A stretch of 64,000 nt of DNA. Origin: Aquitalea magnusonii (lineage in GTDB: Bacteria; Pseudomonadota; Gammaproteobacteria; Burkholderiales; Chromobacteriaceae). The stretch's first letter is position 1, and each line of letters opens with the position of its first letter. The notes under the pieces were generated by a model. The model ran no database searches. It saw only the letters and a list, made by a program, of their open reading frames with translations, and was not told the DNA's origin. The translations under genes and the position numbers were made by a program. Below are positions 46,261 through 54,163 of the stretch, in pieces. The stretch is taken from NCBI RefSeq assembly GCF_003202035.1, contig NZ_QJKC01000006.1, forward strand, positions 162,515 through 226,514, read 5' to 3'.

Positions 46261-48621
46261 ATGACCAACCCCCACACAGAACTGATCGCCCGCATGCGCC
46301 CGCAAGACAAGGTCACCCTGCTGAGCGGGCGTGGCCTGTGGCGTAGCGCCAGCCTGCCGCAGCTGGGCATCCGCGACTTTGTCATGACCGACGGCACCTA
46401 TGGCGTGCGCTATAGCAGTGCGCAGATCGACCAGCAGGAAAGCTGGAACATCAGCGACTTCCTGTCGGTGGTGCAGCAAGACGCCGGCCAGGCGGCTGGC
46501 GGCAGCGACAAGGGCGGCTCGGAAGCGCTGTTCGGCCACTCGCGGCCGGCCACCTGCTTTCCCAATGGCTCCAGCCTGGCCTGCAGCTGGGATGTGGAGC
46601 TGGTGCAGCAAATGGGCCGCGCACTGGCCATCGAATGCCAATCCATGGGGGTGGGCCTGCTGCTGGGGCCGGGCATCAATATCCGCCGCACGCCGCTGGC
46701 CGGGCGCGGTTACGAGTATTACTCGGAAGACCCGCTGCTCAGCGGCGAGCTGGCCGCCGCGCTGATCAACGGCCTGCAACAGCAAGGCGTGGGCGCCAGC
46801 CTCAAGCACTTTGCCTGCAACAACTCGGAATACATGCGCACCCGCATGGACTCCATCGTCGAGGAGCGCGCGCTGCGCGAAATCTACCTGTACGGTTTCC
46901 AGCGCGCCATTGCCAAGGCACAGCCATGGACGGTGATGTCTTCCTACAACCGGCTGAACGGCGAACAGACCTCGCAGCACCACTGGCTGCTGACCCGGGT
47001 ATTGCGCGAGGAATGGGGCTATCAGGGACTGGTGATGTCCGACTGGTACGGCATCAAGGACCGCCCGGCGTCCTTGCTGGCCGGCAATGAGCTGGCCATG
47101 CCGGAAAACGCACTGGACAATGCCGAACTGCTGGCGGCCATCGAACAGGGCCGCATTCCGGCGGCGCAGCTGGACAGCGCCTGCCTGCACATGCTGCAAC
47201 TGATAGCCAAGGTGCATGCCGGACGCCGCCCCGGCACCGTGGCGGACTTTGCCGACCATCACCGCCTGGCGCAGCAGATCGCCGCCGCATCACTGGTATT
47301 GCTGAAAAACGAGCAGGACTTGCTGCCACTGGATGGCCAGCAGCTGCGCCGGCTGGCCGTGATTGGCAAACCGGCACGGCAGCCGGTGATCCAGGGCTCG
47401 GGCTGCGCCACCACCCAGCCCTGGCAGCTGGACTGCCCGCTGGATGAAATCCGCGCCCTGGCCGGGGCAGAGCTGCACCTTGACTACGCCATCGGCGCGC
47501 CGGACGACGAACACGACGATGAGGCGGCACTAGAGCAAGCCTGCGCCATCGCCGCCGCGGCCGAGGTGGCGGTGGTGTTTGTCAGCACCCCCATCGGCAT
47601 GGACGGTGAAAATGGCGACCGTCAGCACCTTGGCCTGTTGCCCAGCCACGACCGCCTGATCAGCAGGCTGGCCGCGGTACAGCCCAGGCTGGTGGTGGTG
47701 CTGTGCAATGGCGATGCGGTGCTGATGCCCTGGCTGCCACAGGTGCCAGCGCTACTGGAATGCTTTTTTGCCGGCCAGGGCATGGGCCATGCGGTGGCCG
47801 CCACCCTGTTTGGCCACAACAACCCCAGCGGCAAGCTCACCACCACCCTGCCCAACAGCCTGGAAGAAACCCCGGCCTATCTGCACTATCCCGGTGAAAA
47901 TGACCGTCATCATTATGGCGAGGGCCTGTTTGTCGGCTACCGCTATTACGACAAGCGCCAGATGGCGCCGCTGTTTCCCTTTGGCTTTGGCCTGAGCTAC
48001 ACCCGTTTCGACTACCAGAACCTGCAGCTCTCCAGCCACGACATGACAGAACACGCCACCCTCACGGTCAGCATCGACATCCACAATCGTGGCGGGCGCG
48101 CTGGCAAGGAGATCGTGCAGCTCTACATCGCCCCGCCGCCATCACCACTGGCACGTCCGCCGCAGGCCCTGCGCGCTTTTGTCAAACTGGATATCCCGGC
48201 CGGTGCCAGCCGCACCGCCCACTTCACGCTGCAACGCGAGGACTTTGCCTATTACGACCCGGCCCATGCCAGCTGGGTGGTCGACAGCGGTCCGCATGAA
48301 ATCCGCATCGGGGCCTCCAGCCGCCATATCCTGCAGCGGGACAGCATCCTGATCACGGCAGAGCCACGCCTTCCTGCCATCCAGGCCGATTCATCCCTGC
48401 TGCAGCTGGTAGCTCATCCCCCCCTGCTGCAGGCCGTGGCGGAATTGATCGCCAGCAAATGCCCGCTCAGCAGCAGTCAGGCCAGGCAAAAGCTGCTGGA
48501 CATGGCTTCCGCCGAAATGTTTGTCGGCCTGTTCATCACCCTTACCGCCATGCTGGAGCTGGATATCAGCCGCGCCGAGCTGCAGGAGGTACTGGCGCGG
48601 TTCGACAACCTGCCGGACTGA
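46261..48621 (+). CDS. Glycoside hydrolase family 3 (beta-glucosidase-like), cytoplasmic
   Basis: A 786-residue GH3 enzyme. The catalytic nucleophile is D261 in LVMSDWYGIK, with substrate-binding LLGPGINIRRTPLAGRGYEY and KHFACNNSE upstream. The second (alpha/beta sandwich) domain and a C-terminal fibronectin-III-like domain (RGGRAGKEIVQLYI) follow. No signal peptide is seen, so it acts in the cytoplasm on sugar brought in by the upstream GPH symporter. The extreme C-terminus carries an extra ~85-residue helical tail (from about 700). Beta-glucosides are the usual substrates, but a beta-xyloside or other beta-glycoside is possible. Confidence 0.9.
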   Translation: MTNPHTELIARMRPQDKVTLLSGRGLWRSASLPQLGIRDFVMTDGTYGVRYSSAQIDQQESWNISDFLSVVQQDAGQAAGGSDKGGSEALFGHSRPATCFPNGSSLACSWDVELVQQMGRALAIECQSMGVGLLLGPGINIRRTPLAGRGYEYYSEDPLLSGELAAALINGLQQQGVGASLKHFACNNSEYMRTRMDSIVEERALREIYLYGFQRAIAKAQPWTVMSSYNRLNGEQTSQHHWLLTRVLREEWGYQGLVMSDWYGIKDRPASLLAGNELAMPENALDNAELLAAIEQGRIPAAQLDSACLHMLQLIAKVHAGRRPGTVADFADHHRLAQQIAAASLVLLKNEQDLLPLDGQQLRRLAVIGKPARQPVIQGSGCATTQPWQLDCPLDEIRALAGAELHLDYAIGAPDDEHDDEAALEQACAIAAAAEVAVVFVSTPIGMDGENGDRQHLGLLPSHDRLISRLAAVQPRLVVVLCNGDAVLMPWLPQVPALLECFFAGQGMGHAVAATLFGHNNPSGKLTTTLPNSLEETPAYLHYPGENDRHHYGEGLFVGYRYYDKRQMAPLFPFGFGLSYTRFDYQNLQLSSHDMTEHATLTVSIDIHNRGGRAGKEIVQLYIAPPPSPLARPPQALRAFVKLDIPAGASRTAHFTLQREDFAYYDPAHASWVVDSGPHEIRIGASSRHILQRDSILITAEPRLPAIQADSSLLQLVAHPPLLQAVAELIASKCPLSSSQARQKLLDMASAEMFVGLFITLTAMLELDISRAELQEVLARFDNLPD

Positions 48622-48623
48622 AC

Positions 48624-48648
48624 ACCGCCGCATGCTTCGCGGTTTTTT
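48624..48648 (+). terminator. Terminator after the GH3 gene
   Basis: ACCGC / GCGGT arms with a short loop, immediately after the stop codon, followed by TTTTTT. The stem is short (5 bp), but the T run is clear. Confidence 0.65.
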
Positions 48649-48789
48649 CATCGAGACGTCAAGCCGCTGTCACATAACAAGGCGACAATCTGTCCCGAGC
48701 CAGCAGCTTGCGCTGGATTGTCTCTTGTTCCGTTGTTTCTTCTCGGCTTTACTCTCGGGCCAACCCCTTACCGGGTTGGCACTTTTTTT
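48649..48789 (+). ncRNA. Candidate small RNA ending at an orphan terminator
   Basis: Between the GH3 terminator and yciH lies about 140 bases with no ORF of coding character but with a second, stronger terminator at its right end (48759-48789). Something transcribed within this stretch could end there. No convincing promoter was found; CATAAC near 48673 is a weak -10. It may instead be a duplicated terminator or a read-through stop. Confidence 0.3.
48759..48789 (+). terminator. Orphan terminator, near copy of the fruA terminator
   Basis: GCCAACCC-CTTACC-GGGTTGGC is a perfect 8-bp stem followed by ACTTTTTTT. It lies about 140 bases past the GH3 stop and shares stem and flanks (CTCTCGG...GGGTTGGCA) with 44706-44735. 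Confidence 0.85.
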
Positions 48790-48927
48790 GGGCGTGCTGT
48801 CCCGGCCCGTCGCATGCATCCCCATCCCCTTGCCAGAAACGCTGCCAGCCGCCAAGCAAAGGGCAGCTATCGTCTTGCCCGGCATTTGGCGCTAGACTGC
48901 CGGCTGCCTTGTTTACCTGTCAGCAAT

Positions 48928-49287
48928 ATGAAATCGAAATCCTCCTCCGGCGGCCTGGTTTACTCCACCGAGCACGGCCGCATGTGTCCCGACTGCCGCC
49001 AGCCTGTCGACGCCTGTCGCTGCCAGCAAGACAGTCTGCCCAGCGGTGATGGCATCGTGCGCGTCAGCCGCGAAAACAAGGGTCGTGGCGGCAAGACCGT
49101 CACCCTGGTCAAGGGCGTGCTGCGCGACAGTGCCGGCCTGACGGCACTGGGCAAGCAGCTGAAAAATGCCTGCGGCAGCGGCGGCACCGTCAAGGATGGC
49201 AACATCGAAATCCAGGGCGATCATGTCACCACCGTCATTGCCACCCTGCAAAAGCTGGGCTTCCAGGTCAAACGCGCTGGCGCTTAA
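48928..49287 (+). CDS. yciH: YciH/SUI1 (eIF1-like) translation factor
   Basis: A 119-residue SUI1-fold protein. The N-terminus has a small cysteine motif (CPDCRQPVDACRC), followed by the SUI1 domain with RENKGRGGKTVTLVKGV and the CGSGGTVKDGNIEIQGDH core. YciH of E. coli affects initiation fidelity at non-cognate starts. The start at 48928 fits the family; the frame is open upstream to 48718 but that part crosses a terminator. Confidence 0.92.
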   Translation: MKSKSSSGGLVYSTEHGRMCPDCRQPVDACRCQQDSLPSGDGIVRVSRENKGRGGKTVTLVKGVLRDSAGLTALGKQLKNACGSGGTVKDGNIEIQGDHVTTVIATLQKLGFQVKRAGA

Positions 49288-49496
49288 GAGCGGCTGACAA
49301 AATGGCCTAGCGTCGCTGGGGCAAGGCGCGCCGACGCAGACAGTACCAGGAGTACGGCAAGGAGGCGCAACGCAGCAGCAGCTTTTTTGTTAGCGGGGCC
49401 AAGGCGACAGCCCACGACCTTGCCCCGCGGTCACACACCCCGCCAGCGCGGTAGCTGCACTCACTGGCCGCCAGCATTCCTGAAAAAATACAACAC
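49288..49496. repeat. Possible dispersed intergenic repeat
   Basis: The stretch 49310-49390 has no ORF character but a patterned sequence (GGGGCAAGGCGCGCCGACGC, then CAGGAGTACGGCAAGGAGG, then a T run) unlike coding DNA. It resembles GC-rich dispersed intergenic elements seen in relatives. No second copy was found in this window, so this is only a suspicion. Confidence 0.25.
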
Positions 49497-49519
49497 AAAT
49501 TTTCCATAAGTGAAAATTT
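49497..49519. promoter_or_regulatory. Operator-like palindrome upstream of the XRE-cupin regulator
   Basis: AAATTTTC-N7-GAAAATTT is a perfect 8-bp inverted repeat in an AT-rich patch just before the XRE-cupin gene. A second, overlapping dyad GTGAAAA/TTTTCAC spans 49510-49535. Autoregulation by the XRE-cupin protein and control of the oxidase operon are likely. Confidence 0.55.
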
Positions 49520-49555
49520 TGCATTATTTTTTCACAAAATCCGCACATCCCCCGT

Positions 49556-50158
49556 ATGCTGGCGGACATGACATCCGCCCATACCGCTCCGCTCCCGCCC
49601 GACAGCCAACCCGATCCGGCCTGGCTGGGCGAACAAATCCGCCAGTTGCGCAAGCTGCGCCAACTGTCCTTGCAGCAGCTCAGCGAAGCCACCGGCCGCT
49701 CCGTCGGCTTCCTGTCACAGCTGGAACGTGGCAAAAGCCAGCCCAGCGTGGCTGACCTGAACAAGCTGGCCAGCGTACTGGCCGTCCCCTACAGCGTGTT
49801 CTTCAGCCAGGCCCCCCGGCACGAACGCGGGCTGGTGGTGCGTCAGGCACATCGACCGGTCTTGCACTACGCCGAGGGCGTCAGCGATGCCCTGCTGTCC
49901 CCCGGCTTTGGCAGCGGCCTGCAACTGATACTCACCCGTTTTGCCCCCGGTGCCAGTTCCGGCCAGCAAAGCCTCAGTCATGGCGGCGATCAGGGCGGCA
50001 TGGTGCTGTGTGGCGAACTGGAATTATGGGTGGACCAACAATGCCATCAGCTGCAAGCCGGCGACAGCTTCAGCTTCCACAGCAGCCGGCCACACCGCTA
50101 TCGCAACCCCGGCACCGTCGAAACCCAGGTGATGTGGGCTTATACCGCCAGTCACTGA
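49556..50158 (+). CDS. XRE-family regulator with C-terminal cupin domain (PuuR-like)
   Basis: A 200-residue regulator. An XRE helix-turn-helix occupies about 24-78 (IRQLRKLRQLSLQQLSEATG, then SVGFLSQLERGKSQPSVADL), and a cupin-2 domain lies at about 120-195 (GGDQGGMVLCGELELWVDQQ). This layout is that of PuuR, the repressor of putrescine use, and of related amino-acid regulators. It is 31 bases upstream of a PuuB-like oxidase gene. The start could also be the ATG at 49568, four codons downstream. The proposed operator is at 49497-49535. Confidence 0.88.
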   Translation: MLADMTSAHTAPLPPDSQPDPAWLGEQIRQLRKLRQLSLQQLSEATGRSVGFLSQLERGKSQPSVADLNKLASVLAVPYSVFFSQAPRHERGLVVRQAHRPVLHYAEGVSDALLSPGFGSGLQLILTRFAPGASSGQQSLSHGGDQGGMVLCGELELWVDQQCHQLQAGDSFSFHSSRPHRYRNPGTVETQVMWAYTASH

Positions 50159-50189
50159 GCCCCGCCCGCGCCACCACACAGGAGACGCC

Positions 50190-51497
50190 ATGTTTGAATC
50201 CAGCGCACATTACCCACCCAGCTGGTATGCCGCCAGCAGCCAGGCCGAACAAGTCGACCGCCCTCCGCTGTGCCAGGATCTGGATGTCGACGTACTGGTG
50301 GTGGGAGCCGGTTATACCGGCCTGTACACCGCGCACAATCTGGCCGATGCCGGGGTGAATGTGGCGGTGATCGAGGCCAGCCGCGTGGGCTGGGCGGCAA
50401 GCGGACGCAATGGCGGCCAGCTCATTCTGGGCTTTTCCTGCGACATGCCGCCCATCGAAGCGGCGCTGGGGCTGGAAACCGCACGGGAAATCTGGCAATT
50501 GCTGCGCGGCGCCGCTGCCGACATCCGGCACAAGATCAGCCATCACCACATCGACTGCGAGCTGGCCGAAGGGCATTTGTGGACCTCGGTGCTGTGGCAG
50601 CGCATCCGCCTGCTGTCGGAATGGCAGGAACACGCCGCCCGCCATTACGACTATCAGGCGCTGCAGTTCGTCCCGCGCAAGGACCTGCCGCAGCATGTCG
50701 GCTCGGAGCGCTATGTGGCCGGCCTCATCGACCGCGAAGGCGGCCATTTTCACCCGCTCAAATACATCCTGGGGCTGGCCCGTGCCGCAGAAGAAAAGGG
50801 CGTGGCCATCTTCGAACAGACCCGCGCCCTGTCCTACACCAGCAGGGCCAATGGCTGCGAGGTACAAACGGCACAGGGCAAGATCCGCTGCCGCAAGCTG
50901 GTACTGGCCACCAATGCCTATATCGACCAGCTGGACCCGGCGCTGGAACGCAGGATCATGCCGGTCGGCACCTATATGATTGCCACCGAACCCTTGCCGG
51001 AAGAGGTCACGCGGCAACTGCTGCCCAGCAATATGGCGGTGTCGGACAACCAGTTCATTCTGGATTACTTCCGCCTGACGGCCGACCGCAGCCTGCTGTT
51101 CGGCGGCAAATGCACCTATTCCGGCCGCACCCCGGCCAATCTCACCGCCAGCATGCGCGCGGACCTGCTGCGGGTATTTCCGCAGCTGGCCCCCTATCGC
51201 ATCACCCACACCTGGGGCGGCCATATCGACATCACCGTGCCGCGCACGCCGGACTTCGGCTGCCGGGGCGATGTCTACTGGGCACAAGGCTTCTCCGGCC
51301 ACGGCGTGGTGCCCACCTGTGCGGCGGGCCGGGTACTGGCCGATGCCATTCTCGGCGACAGCCACCTGCTGCAGCAGTTCATGCGCCTGTCCAACCCCGA
51401 CTTCCCCGGCGGCAAGCTGCTGCGCGTGCCGCTGCAGGCGGCCGGCATGTTCTATTACCGCCTGCGCGACTACGCCATCCCCGGCCTGAGCTACTAA
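50190..51497 (+). CDS. puuB: FAD-dependent oxidoreductase, probable gamma-glutamylputrescine oxidase
   Basis: A 435-residue flavoprotein of the DAO family. The FAD-binding fold starts DVDVLVVGAGYTGLYTAHNL (GAGYTG at 39-44), with VIEASRVGWAASGRNGGQLI next to it, and the C-terminal FSGHGVVPTCAAGRVLADAI completes the cofactor site. PuuB/PauB proteins and sarcosine-oxidase-like relatives share these features. The PuuR-like neighbour supports a polyamine role. No PuuA, PuuC or PuuD gene is next to it, so the pathway is incomplete here; a general amine or D-amino-acid oxidase is possible. Confidence 0.8.
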   Translation: MFESSAHYPPSWYAASSQAEQVDRPPLCQDLDVDVLVVGAGYTGLYTAHNLADAGVNVAVIEASRVGWAASGRNGGQLILGFSCDMPPIEAALGLETAREIWQLLRGAAADIRHKISHHHIDCELAEGHLWTSVLWQRIRLLSEWQEHAARHYDYQALQFVPRKDLPQHVGSERYVAGLIDREGGHFHPLKYILGLARAAEEKGVAIFEQTRALSYTSRANGCEVQTAQGKIRCRKLVLATNAYIDQLDPALERRIMPVGTYMIATEPLPEEVTRQLLPSNMAVSDNQFILDYFRLTADRSLLFGGKCTYSGRTPANLTASMRADLLRVFPQLAPYRITHTWGGHIDITVPRTPDFGCRGDVYWAQGFSGHGVVPTCAAGRVLADAILGDSHLLQQFMRLSNPDFPGGKLLRVPLQAAGMFYYRLRDYAIPGLSY

Positions 51498-51991
51498 GCT
51501 CTGCTGGCGCCAGTCACACCGGTGCAGGGCTAGTGTGAGCGGCGGCACGCCGCATCAGCACAGCACGAACAGATTGCCAGCCCATGCAAGCCCCGCCCTG
51601 TCCAGAAACAGGACGGGGCTGTCACCTCTTGCGCCCGCTTCCCTGACCGCTAGCCAAGCCGGTCGGCACCACCAGTTACAAATCAGCCCTTGGACAAGCA
51701 GGCATTCCCGTCTGCCATAGCCCCACCTTCTCCAGCAAGCCCGCCGCACCTGGTGGCAAGCCTCGTATTAATCCGAGCCAGGCCAACAATTCCCCAGTCG
51801 ACGACCCGGTTTTTGCCTCAATCCATTCAGCATTTTCAGATAAAGACAAATGGCTATTGCTTGCAAAATTTTTATGCAATAGGGTTTTGAAAAGAAAAAT
51901 TTATTTTTTATCAAAGACTTACAAATAGTCAGCATAAGCAGCTTAAGCGGAATGTCCTGAACCTTGCTGTACATCACTGGAGAAACACACC
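51498..51991. other. Non-coding gap before the T6SS operon
   Basis: A 494-base gap with no supported gene. It holds an imperfect 12-bp hairpin at 51589-51620 (AGCCCCGCCCTG / CAGGACGGGGCT, one mismatch, 8-base loop), perhaps the end of the oxidase transcript. From about 51835 to 51955 the sequence turns strongly AT-rich, with long A and T runs, unlike the rest of the window. That AT-rich part is the likely T6SS promoter region; no exact sigma-70 or sigma-54 element was identified. Confidence 0.5.
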
Positions 51992-52498
51992 ATGGCTGAG
52001 AGTTTTCAGAAAGAAGTCCCCCCCGCCCGCGTCAATATCACGCTGGACCTGCATACCGGCGGTGCCCAGAAAAAAATGGAACTCCCGCTGAAGCTGCTGG
52101 TACTGGGCGACTTCAGCCAGCGCGACGATGGCACTGCGCTAAGCGACAAAACCAAACACTCCATCAATAAGAACAACTTTGATGCAGTGCTGGCCGATTA
52201 CCAGCCTGCCTTGCAGCTCAGTGTGGACAACACCCTGGCCGCCGATGGTTCCGAGCTGCCAGTCAAGCTGAGTTTCAGCGCCATGAAGGATTTTCACCCC
52301 GAGCAGGTGGTACGGCAGATCCCCGAGCTGCGTGCCCTGCTGGCCATGCGCAATCTGCTGCGCGACCTCAAATCCAATCTGCTCGACAACGCTGCCTTCC
52401 GTCGTGAGCTGGAAAAAATCCTCAAGGACGAAAAGCTGTCGCGCAGCCTGCGCGCAGAGCTGGAACACATTGCCCCGCTAGACACCCCGCAAGTCTGA
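51992..52498 (+). CDS. tssB: T6SS contractile sheath small subunit TssB
   Basis: A 168-residue VipA/ImpB protein that with TssC builds the contractile sheath. Family blocks are ELPLKLLVLGDFSQRDD near residue 30 and FSAMKDFHPEQVVRQIPELR near 96. GGAGA precedes the start. It heads the T6SS operon and is 17 bases from tssC. Confidence 0.96.
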   Translation: MAESFQKEVPPARVNITLDLHTGGAQKKMELPLKLLVLGDFSQRDDGTALSDKTKHSINKNNFDAVLADYQPALQLSVDNTLAADGSELPVKLSFSAMKDFHPEQVVRQIPELRALLAMRNLLRDLKSNLLDNAAFRRELEKILKDEKLSRSLRAELEHIAPLDTPQV

Positions 52499-52515
52499 CT
52501 ACCAAGGAAAACATC

Positions 52516-54054
52516 ATGGAAATTAGCCCTCAGGAAAACAGCAGCACCGTGCTGGAACATGACACGGAACAGGACAGCGGCGTGTATAGCGCCTTGTGCA
52601 CACGCATCAAACTCAGTCCGGTCAGCCATGCCCCGGCTTTTGAAGTGTTCCAGAACCAGGATGCCCTGTCCGAATCCTCCATCGACGAACGCATTGCCGT
52701 CGCCGTCAATGTATTCCTGAAAATGGTGCAGGAATCAGCCATGAAAGTGGAGCGGCTGGACAAAAGCCTGCTGGACTATCATATCGACCGCATCGATGCC
52801 CAGATCAGCCGCCAACTGGATGCCGTGCTGCATCACCCGGATTTCCAGCGCACCGAATCGGCCTGGCGCGGACTGAAATTCCTGGTGGACCGTACCGATT
52901 TCCGCAAGAACGTCAAAATTGAAATCCTGGACGTCTCCAAAGACGCCTTGCGCCAGGATTTCGAAGACAGCCCGGAAGTCATCCAGAGCGGCCTGTACCG
53001 CCACACCTATATCCAGGAATACGATACCCCGGGCGGCGAGCCCATCGGCGCCATCATTGCCGATTACGAATTCGACCGCGGCCCGCAGGACATCGCCCTG
53101 CTGCGCAATGTCTCCAAAGTATCAGCCGCCGCCCACATGCCCTTCATTGCCTCGGTCGGTGCCGCCTTCTTCGGCAAGGACAGCATGGAAGAAGTGGCGG
53201 CCATCCAGGATGTGACCAATTACTTTGACCGTGCCGAATACATCAAGTGGAAAAGCTTCCGCGACACCGACGATGCCCGCTATGTCGGCCTCACCCTGCC
53301 GCGCTTCCTGGCACGCTTGCCTTACGGCCAGGACACTGTCCCGGTGCGCAGCTTCAATTACAGCGAACAGGTAAAAGGCCCCGACCACCAGCGCTATCTG
53401 TGGGCCAACGCAGCGTTTGCCTTTGCCGCCAATATGGTGCGCAGCTTCATCCACAATGGCTGGTGCGTGCAGATTCGCGGCCCGCAAGCCGGCGGCCTGG
53501 TGGAAGATCTGCCCATCCACCTGTACGACCTGGGTACCGGCAACCAGATCAAGATCCCCACCGAAGTGCTGATTCCGGAAACACGCGAGTTCGAATTCGC
53601 CAATCTCGGCTTTTCACCACTGTCCTTCTACAAGAACCGCGACTACGCCTGCTTCTTCTCGGCCAACTCGGCACAAAAGCCGGTGCTGTATGAAACACGG
53701 GAAGCCACCGCCAATAGCCGCATCAATGCCCGCCTGCCCTACATCTTCCTGCTGTCGCGCATCGCCCACTACCTGAAGCTGATCCAGCGGGAAAACATCG
53801 GCACCACCAAGGACAGGCGCGTGCTGGAGCTGGAGCTCAACAGCTGGGTCAAGAACCTGGTCACCGAAATGACCGACCCCGGCGATGAACTGCAAGCCTC
53901 CCACCCGCTACGGGAGGCCAGAGTCGTGGTGGAGGACATCGAGGACAACCCCGGTTTCTTCAAGATCAAGCTGTTCATCGTGCCGCACTTCCAGGTCGAG
54001 GGCATGGATATCAGCCTGTCGCTGGTATCGCAAATGCCCAAGGCCAAGAGCTAG
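52516..54054 (+). CDS. tssC: T6SS contractile sheath large subunit TssC
   Basis: A 512-residue VipB/ImpC protein. Typical stretches are ESAWRGLKFLVDRTDFRKNV near residue 115, LPRFLARLPYG and WANAAFAFAANMVRSF, and the C-terminal PHFQVEGMDISLSLVSQMP. It stacks with TssB into the sheath around the Hcp tube; ClpV, which would recycle it, is not seen in the window. A strong hairpin follows it at 54074. Confidence 0.97.
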   Translation: MEISPQENSSTVLEHDTEQDSGVYSALCTRIKLSPVSHAPAFEVFQNQDALSESSIDERIAVAVNVFLKMVQESAMKVERLDKSLLDYHIDRIDAQISRQLDAVLHHPDFQRTESAWRGLKFLVDRTDFRKNVKIEILDVSKDALRQDFEDSPEVIQSGLYRHTYIQEYDTPGGEPIGAIIADYEFDRGPQDIALLRNVSKVSAAAHMPFIASVGAAFFGKDSMEEVAAIQDVTNYFDRAEYIKWKSFRDTDDARYVGLTLPRFLARLPYGQDTVPVRSFNYSEQVKGPDHQRYLWANAAFAFAANMVRSFIHNGWCVQIRGPQAGGLVEDLPIHLYDLGTGNQIKIPTEVLIPETREFEFANLGFSPLSFYKNRDYACFFSANSAQKPVLYETREATANSRINARLPYIFLLSRIAHYLKLIQRENIGTTKDRRVLELELNSWVKNLVTEMTDPGDELQASHPLREARVVVEDIEDNPGFFKIKLFIVPHFQVEGMDISLSLVSQMPKAKS

Positions 54055-54073
54055 GGCCAAGCGCTGAGATCAA

Positions 54074-54109
54074 GCGGCTTGCCCATCTGCTCCCGGATGG
54101 GCAAGCCGC
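54074..54109 (+). other. Intercistronic hairpin between tssC and tssA
   Basis: A perfect 14-bp stem, GCGGCTTGCCCATC and its complement around an 8-base loop, without a T run. It is 19 bases after the tssC stop and could stabilise the tssBC mRNA or reduce downstream expression. Confidence 0.75.
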
Positions 54110-54163
54110 CCGAAAGTCAGCGCAGGCAGTCACGCACAGACCACTACAGGAACACCACAGCCC

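Noticed and set aside
51851..51866. TGGCTATTGCTTGC as a sigma-54 promoter for the T6SS operon
   Set aside because: The GG and GC doublets are 9 bases apart, not the strict 10, and the -24 element is weak.
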